DNA of 64,000 bases from Tsuneonella suprasediminis (GTDB lineage Bacteria > Pseudomonadota > Alphaproteobacteria > Sphingomonadales > Sphingomonadaceae): contig NZ_RAHJ01000011.1 of NCBI RefSeq assembly GCF_003605755.1, positions 1 to 64,000 on the forward strand, written 5' to 3'. How positions within the stretch are numbered: position 1 is the stretch's first letter; the number at the start of each line of letters is the position of its first letter. This document shows positions 1 to 8,256 of the stretch, piece after piece. A program made the translations under genes and the position numbers. Below the pieces are notes generated by a model. It did not search any database. It was not told the DNA's origin and saw only the letters and a program-made list of their open reading frames with translations.

Positions 1-922
1 TCGGGGTGAGTATGGGGTCGAGCCGATCTGCCGGGTTCTGCCGATCGCCCCATCAACCTACCACGAGCGTGTCGCACAGCGCCGCGATCCGTCGCGCCTG
101 TCACCACGCGCCCAGCGCGACGAAGCAATGAAGCCCGAGGTTCAGCGCGTGTTCGATGCCAACTTCAAGGTCTACGGGTATCGCAAGGTGTGGCGGCAGA
201 TGCAGCGCGAGGGCTTCGATATTGCCCGCTGCACGGTGGAACGGCTGATGCGTGAGCTGGGCCTGCAGGGCGTGATCCGGGGGAAGCCGGTGAAGACGAC
301 GATGAGCGACAAGGCAGCGCCATGTCCGCTCGATCAGGTCAACCGCCAGTTCCATGCACCGGCACCCAACATGCTGTGGGTCTCGGACTTCACCTACGTC
401 GCGACGTGGTCCGGGTTCGTCTATGTCGCCTTCGTGATCGACGTTTACGCCCGCTATATCGTGGGCTGGCGGGTGAGCAGAACGGCGCATGCCAGCTTTG
501 TACTCGATGCCCTGGAGCAGGCGATCCATGACCGACGGCCTGTTCACCGTGGCGGCCTGATCCACCACAGTGATCGTGGCAGCCAATATGTCTCGATCAA
601 GTATACCGAGCGTCTTGCCGAAGCCGGGATCGAACCATCGGTCGGCAGTGTTGGCGACAGCTACGACAACGCCTTGGCCGAAACGATCAACGGCCTTTAC
701 AAGGCCGAGGTCATCCACCGCCGAGGTCCGTGGCGATCATTTGAAGCCGTGGAATACGCCACGCTCGAATGGGTCGACTGGTTCAACAACCGGCGCCTGC
801 TCGCGCCCATCGGCAATATCCCGCCTGCCGAAGCTGAAGCACGATACTACGCCATGCTGGACGACACGCCCATGGCGGCATAATTTAAACCAAATGGCCT
901 CCGGCAATCCCGGGGCGGTTCA
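1..922 (+). mobile_element. IS3-family insertion sequence, 3' part (left end outside window)
   Basis: The window opens inside an IS3-type element. The transposase stop is at 881-883, and about 40 bp later the element appears to end at the CA of 921-922. IS3 ends are 5'-TG...CA-3', and the terminal sequence read inward on the minus strand starts TGAACCGCCCCGGGATTGCC, a plausible terminal inverted repeat. Immediately beyond, at 923, a DUF11-domain reading frame begins mid-domain, which marks 922/923 as the insertion boundary. The left end, OrfA and the target duplication lie outside the window, so element length and group are not determined. Confidence 0.85.
2..883 (+). CDS. IS3-family transposase OrfB (DDE integrase domain), 5'-truncated by window edge
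   Basis: This is the catalytic subunit of an IS3-type transposase, normally made as an OrfAB fusion by programmed frameshifting. The frame is open from base 2, before the first ATG at 128. Its upstream residues (YGVEPICRVLPIAPSTYH) match the usual OrfB N-terminal HTH_21 region, so the true start is outside the window and the ATG at 128 is internal. The RNase-H-fold core is complete: WVSDFTYV carries the first Asp, HSDRGSQYVS the second, and the segment GDSYDNALAETING holds the catalytic Glu. The C-terminus WVDWFNNRRLL is typical. It looks intact at the 3' side and may be active if OrfA is intact. Confidence 0.93.
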   Translation, partial: RGEYGVEPICRVLPIAPSTYHERVAQRRDPSRLSPRAQRDEAMKPEVQRVFDANFKVYGYRKVWRQMQREGFDIARCTVERLMRELGLQGVIRGKPVKTTMSDKAAPCPLDQVNRQFHAPAPNMLWVSDFTYVATWSGFVYVAFVIDVYARYIVGWRVSRTAHASFVLDALEQAIHDRRPVHRGGLIHHSDRGSQYVSIKYTERLAEAGIEPSVGSVGDSYDNALAETINGLYKAEVIHRRGPWRSFEAVEYATLEWVDWFNNRRLLAPIGNIPPAEAEARYYAMLDDTPMAA

Positions 923-1219
923 ATGATTCCTGGCGCAACTGTCGAATATTGTGTTCTGGTGAAGAACACCGGCGACACTGTCGCAAACAATATTCGTGCA
1001 AGCGACAGCATTCCAGATGAGCTAACCTATGCTTCCGGGAGCATGACATCGGGAGTAACCTGTGCCAGCGCGACAACTGCGGAAGATGATGACAGTTCCA
1101 GTGCCGATGAGAGCGATCCGATCGGGGCTTCGATAGAGGGGGCTAATATCACGATGACCGCTGACAGTTTGGATAGCGGAGCAACGATGGCAGTGAAGTT
1201 TCAGACGAAAATCAACTGA
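923..1219 (+). pseudogene. DUF11-repeat surface protein, 3' remnant cut by the IS
   Basis: About 98 codons remain of a protein with a DUF11 (conserved repeat) domain. The segment PGATVEYCVLVKNTGDT followed by SDSIPDELTYASGSM fits the DUF11 pattern PGdtvtYtitvtNtG...DtlP. Such Ig-like domains occur in large secreted or surface proteins of bacteria. The frame starts immediately after the IS end at 922 and is in phase with the last bases of the element, so the ATG at 923 is fortuitous or lies in the target duplication, and the 5' part of the host gene is outside the window. The tail is rich in Asp/Ser. No ribosome binding site is visible. The remnant is probably not expressed as a functional protein. 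Confidence 0.75.
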
Positions 1220-1345
1220 GCAGGCCTCGCTGTTGATCGAAACCTGGCATTTACACTCTTTCGATATTTCCAGCCATCGATCCGGCTTTCGATCAGTTGT
1301 GAAAATGGGGAACGGAATTTCGCCTTCCCCGCGCGAAAGGTCATC

Positions 1346-1939
1346 ATGTCACTTAATCAACTGCAGCTGGTTTTTGCCGGGCTGGCTTGTGCGCTTCTGT
1401 ACATCGTTTTTGCCCTGTTACGGAAATCGAGTACCTTGAATTGGCTGCCCAAGCTCCCACCCCTGCCCATACCCAGACTGACAAACTTTACCGTCCTGCT
1501 CCAGCACATATCGAAACGCAGGAAAAAGGATGAGGAAGTGGTCGTCGTCAGCCCCCAACGGTTGCAGCGGCTTAAATGGACCGAACCGGAAGCCCCGCAA
1601 AGTGATGAGGACCCCGTTCTTACGGATGCTGTCTCTCCAGCAAAATCAGAGCAATCGTTTCCCGCTGAACGGTTTGATCACTATTATGAAGATGTTGAGA
1701 GGCGAGTTGAGCTGATCCTGGCGAAAGTGGAAGCTGGACATCTGTCGATCACCGAATTCGAACAATGCATACGGCTCGATATGATCGATGTAAGACGCGA
1801 CCAGGCCGAGTTGATGGAGTGGGAGAGTCAGTGCCACTTGCCAGTCGCGCAGTTCGAGAAGGCACTGAGTTCAGTGGAAAGTGCGGCGGAATTGCTTGCA
1901 CAATGTCTGGATTGGGCGACCAGCCCCCCCAAATCATAG
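1346..1939 (+). CDS. hypothetical membrane-anchored protein
   Basis: A 197-residue protein I do not recognise. Residues about 6-25 form one hydrophobic segment (FAGLACALLYIVFALL), followed by basic residues and a proline-rich stretch (LPKLPPLPIPRL), so a single N-terminal membrane anchor with a cytoplasmic body is likely. Residues 110-190 are acidic and predicted helical, with heptad-like Leu/Glu spacing suggesting coiled coil. GC content and codon use are lower than in the housekeeping genes to the right. It lies between the IS-cut DUF11 gene and the TadG-like gene in the same direction, with 178 bp to the next gene, so it may belong to the same accessory surface-structure region. No functional motif was found. 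Confidence 0.7.
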   Translation: MSLNQLQLVFAGLACALLYIVFALLRKSSTLNWLPKLPPLPIPRLTNFTVLLQHISKRRKKDEEVVVVSPQRLQRLKWTEPEAPQSDEDPVLTDAVSPAKSEQSFPAERFDHYYEDVERRVELILAKVEAGHLSITEFEQCIRLDMIDVRRDQAELMEWESQCHLPVAQFEKALSSVESAAELLAQCLDWATSPPKS

Positions 1940-2117
1940 AATATTCCTTATATCTCAATCATCTGCACACAATTCATCTCAGTCAACTAACTCTTAGTGA
2001 ATTGCCAGTAATAACGATTGCACGAACCGGCTTCTGGTTTGGGGCTCGGCAGGGTGCGCGACGTAACGACTGACGGCGCGCCAAATCCCCTGTCGCAGTC
2101 GTTGTTGGGGCAATGAG

Positions 2118-4100
2118 ATGACGACACGAATCAAGCAAACGCGAGCGATAACGGTCGACCAGAACGGCAGCCTGCTCCCCATAGGTGCGCTGGGACTCCT
2201 AATTCTAGCCGGATTGATTGGTGGCGGCGTGGATATGAGCCGCGCATACAAGGCGCAAACCCGCCTGCAAGCGGCGTGCGACGCGGGCGTTCTGGCCGGT
2301 CGCAAAGCCGTGATGACAAAAGGGTTCGACGACTTCGCCAAGGGTGAGGCGAAAGCCTATTTTCAGAACAACTTCAACGCTGTTGAGCAAGATGCGACCG
2401 GCACTGTCTTCACCCCCAAATCTAACGACGACGGTAATACAATCGAAGGGGTGGCATCGACCAATGTATCGTCTGTCATCATGCAGATCTTCGGCTTCAA
2501 GACGCTGGCAGTCAGCGTCTCATGCTCGGCGTCGATGGGTGTTGGCAACAGCGACGTAACGATGGTGCTCGACAGCACCGGATCGATGGATGATCGAATA
2601 GGGTGGAGCGGCGATAAAAAAATCGACATGCTGCGAAACGCGATGAAGAACTTTTACGATACTGTGCAAAAATCAGTATCGGGTTCGAACGCACGCGTTC
2701 GCTACGCATTTGTCCCCTACAGTTCCTCCATCAATGTCGGCCAATTGATATACGACAAAAATCCGAACTGGCTGGTCGACGATTATTGGGTTCAGTCACG
2801 CAAGCCACAATACGAGCGAATTTTCGACCATTGGGGCGATCCTGTTTACAGCAACGAAACGGGCGAAAGTTCCGAAAACATCGACTCGACCCAAGACTAC
2901 AGCTCGACTGAGCATAAAAATCGTAACGACTGTAAAGCCAGCCTGCCGGCAGACACCAATTGGCAAAACAGTGGTGGCACCACGACAAGTACCGAGGGGC
3001 CATCGGTCAATAGCGCAGGACAACTGGTCACCACCACAACTACCGCACAAAAACAGACTCGCAAGAGCTACACCTGCGAAGAGCGGACGTCCGGATCGTG
3101 GTGGTGGACCAAGAAGTATTATGTCGCGGTGGTATTGAATTATTCGCGATATTTGTACGATCACCTCTATAAAATTCAGGATCCAGTTTATGTCGACGGG
3201 CCCAATCAGGTGGGCTGGACGTATCAGCGACTGAAATACGATGTTCGGGATTACAAGGCCTTCAAGACCGTCACGACAAAGACCGGGAATGACTATTGGG
3301 GGAAAGCCGTCGATGTATCTTCCAAATGGGAAGGATGCATTGAGGAACGTAAAACTGTTCCTGCATCCGAGTTCGGGTTTGAGAAATCGACCGGCATCAC
3401 CCCAAGCGATGCACTCGACCTGAACATCGATGCAGCGCCAGATGCCTCTGATGACAACACGCGTTGGGCACCCATGTGGCCGGAGGTCGCATATCGTCGT
3501 ACCGTTCGGGCAAATTCAAGCACGCTGACGAGCGCCGATGTTTCCTCATACGGCCAACCTCAAAAACCGGGGATGTCCTTTTGCCCGTACAAGTCCCAGC
3601 TGCTCAAAACCATGAGCAAGTCTGACTTTTACGATTATGCAGATTCTCTCATCGCAGTGGGCAATACGTACCACGATCTTGGAATACTGTGGGGCGCACG
3701 CATAAGTTCACCTCAGGGCATCTTTGCAGATACTGTGAACCAATCTCCTGCCAACGGCGGCAATGTGTCGCGCCATATGATCTTTATGACCGATGGCGCG
3801 ATGGTTCCCAATGTGCAGATTCAGAGCTCCTATGGCATCGAGTTCTTTGACCGCCGGGTTACTGGCGATGGCAACAGCATGCTCACCGCTCGTCACACAT
3901 CACGGTTTCTCACTTTATGCCAGGCTGTGAAGGCAAAAGGTATTCGCTTGTGGGTGATCGCATTTTCGACTGGCCTCACCAACGACCTGTCGAACTGTGC
4001 GTCGGACAACAGCGCCTTCACCGCCAACGATGCCGACGAACTGAACCACGCATTTCAGGAAATCGCCAAACAAGTGGGCGAATTGCGAGTGACGCAATGA
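2118..4100 (+). CDS. TadG-like protein with von Willebrand factor A domain
   Basis: A 660-residue envelope protein. Its N-terminus (residues about 15-60) has a prepilin-like hydrophobic helix, LPIGALGLLILAGLIGGGVD, followed by RAYKAQTRLQAACDAGVLAG, as in TadG/TadE minor pseudopilins of Flp pili. A VWA domain starts near residue 147: VTMVLDSTGSMDD contains the MIDAS DxSxS motif (D152), and a later strand IFMTDGAMVPN is typical of the same fold. About 250 residues of Tyr/Ser/Thr-rich insert sit between the two halves. The start ATG at 2118 follows GGGGCAATGAG. Its stop overlaps the next start (ATGA at 4097-4100), so the three genes are translationally coupled. It probably acts at the inner membrane/periplasm. 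No tad ATPase, secretin or prepilin peptidase is present here. Confidence 0.85.
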   Translation: MTTRIKQTRAITVDQNGSLLPIGALGLLILAGLIGGGVDMSRAYKAQTRLQAACDAGVLAGRKAVMTKGFDDFAKGEAKAYFQNNFNAVEQDATGTVFTPKSNDDGNTIEGVASTNVSSVIMQIFGFKTLAVSVSCSASMGVGNSDVTMVLDSTGSMDDRIGWSGDKKIDMLRNAMKNFYDTVQKSVSGSNARVRYAFVPYSSSINVGQLIYDKNPNWLVDDYWVQSRKPQYERIFDHWGDPVYSNETGESSENIDSTQDYSSTEHKNRNDCKASLPADTNWQNSGGTTTSTEGPSVNSAGQLVTTTTTAQKQTRKSYTCEERTSGSWWWTKKYYVAVVLNYSRYLYDHLYKIQDPVYVDGPNQVGWTYQRLKYDVRDYKAFKTVTTKTGNDYWGKAVDVSSKWEGCIEERKTVPASEFGFEKSTGITPSDALDLNIDAAPDASDDNTRWAPMWPEVAYRRTVRANSSTLTSADVSSYGQPQKPGMSFCPYKSQLLKTMSKSDFYDYADSLIAVGNTYHDLGILWGARISSPQGIFADTVNQSPANGGNVSRHMIFMTDGAMVPNVQIQSSYGIEFFDRRVTGDGNSMLTARHTSRFLTLCQAVKAKGIRLWVIAFSTGLTNDLSNCASDNSAFTANDADELNHAFQEIAKQVGELRVTQ

Positions 4101-4708
4101 TCGGGAATCCCCCTGCACACCTGCCCTACGGAATGCGCGAGTTGCACGCGAATGATCGCGGCGTGACGATCATTGAATTCGCCCTGCTTGCACCTGTATT
4201 TCTTGTCATGCTCGTCGGGACGCTCGATCTGGGGCAGATGATCTATGGTAACGCTGTGCTGAACGGCGCAGTGGAATCGGCCGCGCGCAGTTCGTCGCTC
4301 GAAACGGGCGACATTACTGTGGCCGATCAAATGGTGGAAGATCAGGTTTCCTATGTCTTGCCCGGCGTAGATGTGAAATCGACCCGCACCAGCTACTATG
4401 ACTTCGCGGATATTGGCCGGGCAGAGCAATGGAACGATGCCAACGGTGACGGCACCTGTAACAATGGCGAAGCTTATGTCGATGAAAACGGGAATAATTC
4501 CTGGGATGAAGATATCGGTGTTTCCGGCAACGGCGGTGCCAACGATGTTGTCATCTATACGGTGAAGGCCACTTACGATCCGCTGTTCAAAGTGCCATTT
4601 ATGCCGGAAGCATGGGCCAAACGCACGCTGACATCGTCTGCGGTCCGCAAGAACCAGCCATTCGCTGACCAGACCGAGTATGGCTCCACTGCGGGGACTT
4701 GCGACTGA
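4097..4708 (+). CDS. TadE-family pseudopilin-like protein
   Basis: A 203-residue protein whose start ATG at 4097 overlaps the stop of the VWA gene by four bases; an open frame further upstream lies wholly inside that gene and is ignored. Residues about 20-50 carry the TadE signature RGVTIIEFALLAPVFLVMLV, with the conserved Glu five residues into the hydrophobic helix where prepilin peptidase-type proteins have it. The C-terminal half contains Asp/Asn/Gly-rich runs (DANGDGTCNNGEA, DENGNNSWDEDIG) resembling calcium-binding loops, which is unusual for a TadE protein. It is expected to be anchored in the inner membrane with a periplasmic domain. Likely co-translated with its neighbours. Confidence 0.85.
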   Translation: MIGNPPAHLPYGMRELHANDRGVTIIEFALLAPVFLVMLVGTLDLGQMIYGNAVLNGAVESAARSSSLETGDITVADQMVEDQVSYVLPGVDVKSTRTSYYDFADIGRAEQWNDANGDGTCNNGEAYVDENGNNSWDEDIGVSGNGGANDVVIYTVKATYDPLFKVPFMPEAWAKRTLTSSAVRKNQPFADQTEYGSTAGTCD

Positions 4709-5385
4709 TGGCTGTTCAAATCACACGACTGTGCCGCCGCTTTTCAAGTCTGAAACGGCGATTTCTGGCAGAAACCGCTGCGGTGGCCGCGGTCGAATTT
4801 GCGATTATGTTCCCTGTGTTCATCACCCTGGGTCTGGTCGGCACCGAAATCGCCTATATGTCGACCGTGAACATGCGCGTCAGCCAGATCGCCCTGTCGC
4901 TGGCCGATAACGCATCGCGTATCGGGCAAACCGATAACAGCAGTGTGAGCCCCAATGTGAAAGAGAGCGACATCGATTCAATTATGGCCGGTGCGCTGAA
5001 ACAAGGCGAATCGTTTGATCTCAAGCATAACGGTCGACTGATTTTGTCGAGCCTCGAACTCGATAGCGCTACGGGCAAACAGTATATCCGCTGGCAGCGA
5101 TGCAGCGGCGATCTGGCCCGCACGTCAACCTATGGCAACGATACGGACAACAATGGGCTAACAGGCTCCCCCATCGACGGTGTCGGACAATCGTCCGATA
5201 AAATTCGCGCCAGCACGGATTCGGCGGTGATGATTGCAGAGGTCTATTATGACTACAAAGGGTTGTTCGGAAACCTGCTGCCTACGAAACCGACATTTCG
5301 TCAGGAAGCAATTTTTACGGTAAGAGACGACCGTAATCTGACACCCGGCGTCACAGGCACCGGCGGCCAGTCTTTGTGTAAATAA
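4708..5385 (+). CDS. TadE/TadG-family pseudopilin-like protein
   Basis: A 225-residue third member of the cluster. The ATG at 4708 overlaps the preceding TGA (4706-4708) and has GGGGA upstream; a TTG nine bases earlier is a weaker choice. Residues about 22-50 show the TadE pattern ETAAVAAVEFAIMFPVFITL, again with a Glu at the start of the hydrophobic helix. The helix is followed by a periplasmic domain with no recognised motif and a lone C-terminal Cys two residues from the end (QSLCK), which could pair with another Cys in a partner. It is the last gene before an intrinsic terminator at 5554-5590. Function in pilus-like or secretion assembly is inferred from family and context only. Confidence 0.85.
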   Translation: MAVQITRLCRRFSSLKRRFLAETAAVAAVEFAIMFPVFITLGLVGTEIAYMSTVNMRVSQIALSLADNASRIGQTDNSSVSPNVKESDIDSIMAGALKQGESFDLKHNGRLILSSLELDSATGKQYIRWQRCSGDLARTSTYGNDTDNNGLTGSPIDGVGQSSDKIRASTDSAVMIAEVYYDYKGLFGNLLPTKPTFRQEAIFTVRDDRNLTPGVTGTGGQSLCK

Positions 5386-5553
5386 AGGCTCGCCAAACCA
5401 GGAATGTTTGCGCGCCACCACTCTTCAACTGCTGACTTAATGCAGGCCAGCCACATCCGGCGTTCCCGGTTTTATATCAAAATGGTGGCCCGCGTCCGAT
5501 CAAGATGAGCACTACACCTACGCCATAGCGCTACGATGATGTGTCTTCGAGAA

Positions 5554-5590
5554 ACGGCCAATCTGCGCTGGGTGCAGACTGGCCGTTTTC
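5554..5590 (+). terminator. Rho-independent terminator after the TadE/G cluster
   Basis: An inverted repeat ACGGCCAATCTGC / GCAGACTGGCCGT with a short GC-rich loop is followed by TTTTC. It lies 168 bp beyond the last TadE-like gene and just before the convergent SDR gene, so it may serve both directions, though the T-run is on the + strand. Confidence 0.75.
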
Positions 5591-5659
5591 ATCCCCCCAA
5601 AGCACGTTGGACGATGCAGAACTGAAGCGCTCAGCTTGCCAACTCTGACACGTCCTCCG

Positions 5660-6391
5660 TCAGATTGTCGAGCGCACTGGACGCACGATCAGCGTATTGA
5701 CGTCCACATCCGTCGGCTGTTCTACCGCATAGGCGATAGCGCGTGCGATTGCATCCGGTGTGAGCGCTATGGCGCGGAAATCGACCATCGCCTGCGCTGC
5801 GACAGGATCGGTGATCGTGTCGGCCAGTTCCGATTCCACCACGCCCGGCGCAACGATGGTGACGCGAATGTCGTCATGCTCCATACGCAGCGCCTCCGAG
5901 ATTGCGCGCACCGCATATTTGGTCGCGCTATAGACCCCGCAGTTCGGCCACACGGCATAACCGCCGATCGAGGAAATGTTGACGAATTGGCCGCTGCCCT
6001 GATCCTTGAAGCGCGGGAGGGCGGCTGCAATGCCGTGAAGGACGCCGCGGATATTGACGTCGATCATCCGGTCCCACTCGTCCACCTTCAGGCTGTCGAA
6101 ACGCGACAGCGGCATCAGGCCCGCATTGTTGACCAGCACGTCGACCCGGCCATAGTCAGCCTCCGTCGCTGTGATGAAAGCTTCGAAATTGGCACGGTCG
6201 GTGACATCTAGCGACCGGAAGGCGACTGTGCCTCCCGCCGCGTTCAGTTCGTCCGTCAGCGCGGCGAGCCGATCGGTGCGGCGTGCACCCAGCATCAACT
6301 TCGCGCCGCGCGCGGCCAGCAGCCGCGCCGTTCCTTCCCCGATACCACTGCTGGCACCGGTAATCGCGATCACCTTGTCTTCGATATCCAT
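5660..6391 (-). CDS. SDR family NAD(P)-dependent oxidoreductase
   Basis: A 243-residue classical short-chain dehydrogenase/reductase. The Rossmann cofactor motif TGASSGIG is at 11-18, NNAG at 88-91, the catalytic Ser in NISS (140-141), and Tyr154/Lys158 in the YxxxK motif. The Arg-rich segment after beta-2 (GARRTDRL) suggests NADP(H) preference, which is an inference. The YdfG/serine-3-dehydrogenase-like overall pattern is common; the substrate is unknown. It is divergent from the AraC-type regulator at 6580, with 188 bp between them, a usual arrangement in which the regulator controls the oxidoreductase gene. Confidence 0.92.
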   Translation of the reverse strand: MDIEDKVIAITGASSGIGEGTARLLAARGAKLMLGARRTDRLAALTDELNAAGGTVAFRSLDVTDRANFEAFITATEADYGRVDVLVNNAGLMPLSRFDSLKVDEWDRMIDVNIRGVLHGIAAALPRFKDQGSGQFVNISSIGGYAVWPNCGVYSATKYAVRAISEALRMEHDDIRVTIVAPGVVESELADTITDPVAAQAMVDFRAIALTPDAIARAIAYAVEQPTDVDVNTLIVRPVRSTI

Positions 6392-6579
6392 AATAGTCGC
6401 TCCAGTTCAGACGGACGTAGCCGTCGGATTGATGTTCACCAAATGAGGCTATCTGGTCGGGAGGCGATAGAATGGTCGTCCGAAATGATTGCACGATATT
6501 CCAAAAGTCCGGTCTCAAGCTGGATCGGTGACCGTCAGCACTGTAGAACAGTGTCGAATTTTAGACTGAAGAGGCGCTA

Positions 6580-7476
6580 ATGGTGCATCATGAACTGGCG
6601 AAGCAGATTGCCCAATATGCCAAGCGCGATGGCATCATCGACACCCCTATCTCTCGACTGGCGTTAGTGCGTTCGAGCCATAGCGGCGAGCCAGTGCATA
6701 TGGTGCAGCGCCCGGCGCTGTGCATCATCGCACAGGGGGGCAAGCGCGTCATGCTCGGCGATGCGATAATCGACTATGGCCCCGCCAGCTATCTCGTCGC
6801 CTCGCTCGAGTTGCCCGTCACTGGCGCCGTGACGCAGGCCAGTGTGGAGGCTCCTTATCTCTGTTTCTGCCTCTATCTGGACCCTGCCATGCTGTCGGAG
6901 ATTGCGCTAACCTTGCCGCCCCTGTCGGCGACCACGGAGGATGGCGGAGGGATGACGCTGCACCCGATGACGCCAGAGCTGATCGATGCGGCGACGCGGC
7001 TGACGGCGCTGCTGGGTGAACCGGCGAACGCTCCGCTGCTTGCACCGCTGATCGAGCGGGAATTGCTGGTTCGGCTGATGACCGGTCCGGGTGGGGGCGT
7101 CCTGCGGGCCATAGCCAGTGGCGAAAGCCGTACCAGCCAGATCGCCCGCGCAATCGCCTGGCTCAAAGCCTATTTTCGCGAGCCCTTCAGCGGGCAGCAC
7201 CTCGCCGATCTTGCCGGCATGAGCCTGTCCAGCTTTCATGACCATTTCCGCCGCGTCACTGCCATGACCCCGTTGCAATACCAAAAGCAGCTGCGTTTGC
7301 AGGAAGCGAGGGCGCTGATGCTGGCCGACCGGCTCGACGCGGCAGAGGCAGCCTTCCGCGTTGGTTACGAAAGCCCCTCCCAGTTCAGCCGCGAATATCG
7401 TCGCCTCTTCGGCGTCCCACCCGCCCGCGACATTGGGCGGTTAAGGGCCATGCCGCAAATGGCGACGGCGATTTGA
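6580..7476 (+). CDS. AraC family transcriptional regulator
   Basis: A 298-residue cytoplasmic regulator with an N-terminal AraC_N (cupin-like) domain, residues about 20-160 (PALCIIAQGGKRVMLGD), and a C-terminal pair of helix-turn-helix motifs, residues about 190-290 (LADLAGMSLSSFHDHFRRVT and VGYESPSQFSREYRRLFG). This layout matches the AraC/CuxR-like group often divergent from an aldo-keto reductase or SDR gene. The ATG at 6580 lies after AGAGGCGCTA. The adjacent SDR gene on the opposite strand is the likely target. The ligand is unknown. Confidence 0.92.
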   Translation: MVHHELAKQIAQYAKRDGIIDTPISRLALVRSSHSGEPVHMVQRPALCIIAQGGKRVMLGDAIIDYGPASYLVASLELPVTGAVTQASVEAPYLCFCLYLDPAMLSEIALTLPPLSATTEDGGGMTLHPMTPELIDAATRLTALLGEPANAPLLAPLIERELLVRLMTGPGGGVLRAIASGESRTSQIARAIAWLKAYFREPFSGQHLADLAGMSLSSFHDHFRRVTAMTPLQYQKQLRLQEARALMLADRLDAAEAAFRVGYESPSQFSREYRRLFGVPPARDIGRLRAMPQMATAI

Positions 7477-7636
7477 GAGGACGAGGCGTAGTTTGGCCGT
7501 CTTGGGCCATTCCTCACAAGTCGCTTGGGCGCATTACCGGCGACAGATTGCAGACTGAGTCGCCATCCTCCGCTGGTAACGCTTCTCCAAATGCAAATAT
7601 CACCGTCGCTTGTCGGCGTATCCACGACTTTAAATA

Positions 7637-7727
7637 TGGCGGAGCGGGAGGGATTCGAACCCTCGATACGGGGTTACCGTATACACACTTTCCAGGCGTG
7701 CGCCTTCGACCACTCGGCCACCGCTCC
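7637..7727 (-). tRNA. tRNA-Ser(GGA)
   Basis: Read on the minus strand, acceptor arm GGAGCGG pairs with CCGCTCC, discriminator G and an encoded CCA follow (7637-7639). The anticodon loop is CTGGAAA with anticodon GGA, reading UCC/UCU. A long variable arm (class II) of stem ATACGG / CCGTAT type is present, and the T arm contains GGTTCGAATCC. The 91-nt length is right for tRNA-Ser. Confidence 0.97.
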
Positions 7728-7811
7728 GCATGCCTGATCGACTGAAGGCGGGCACCTAGCGGCAGTGAGAGGCGCTGACAAGCGCCTCAATCCAGTTTAG
7801 GCACGAGAACG

Positions 7812-8219
7812 ATGACACGCACGTTCCGCAAGCCCCCCTCCCCGGCCGAATTCGAAGCAATCGCCCTTGCTGCACTCAATCGGATTCCCGCCCCATTTCG
7901 GGATCATCTGGGAGATATTATCCTGTTGGTGGAGGAGTTTGCCGATGCAGAAACGCTGGCTGATCTGGGTATCGATGATCCTTTTCAACTAACCGGTGTA
8001 TTCGAGGGGATCGGGATGACGCACGCCAGCATTTCCGACAGTGGCCAGATGCCCAATCGTATAAGGTTGTTTCGGCAACCGATTCTCGATGAATGGATTT
8101 CTGATGGTGAAGACCTTGAACACCTCGTCGCACATGTCGTGATTCACGAAATCGGCCATCATTTCGGTTTATCGGACGCCGATATGCATGCGCTGGAGGA
8201 ACAGGCACGGCAAAGCTGA
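7812..8219 (+). CDS. metallopeptidase family protein (Zincin_1, PF06262-like)
   Basis: A 135-residue cytoplasmic protein of the small zincin family (formerly DUF1025). The zinc motif HEIGHHFG lies at about residues 117-124, and the tail LSDADMHALEEQ supplies the usual downstream acidic residues. Family members in alphaproteobacteria are single-domain and of this length; a peptidase substrate has not been defined in the knowledge I can apply here. The start ATG at 7812 is 85 bp from the tRNA-Ser 5' end on the other strand. Its stop lies 37 bp before the secreted cyclophilin gene, so the two may be co-transcribed. Confidence 0.9.
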   Translation: MTRTFRKPPSPAEFEAIALAALNRIPAPFRDHLGDIILLVEEFADAETLADLGIDDPFQLTGVFEGIGMTHASISDSGQMPNRIRLFRQPILDEWISDGEDLEHLVAHVVIHEIGHHFGLSDADMHALEEQARQS

Positions 8220-8256
8220 ACCTTGTCTTTGCAAGCGGGCGTGGCACAATCGGCGG

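Noticed and set aside
7769-7788. 7-bp hairpin upstream of tRNA-Ser
   Set aside because: No T-run and no clear gene end next to it; it could be chance in GC-rich DNA.
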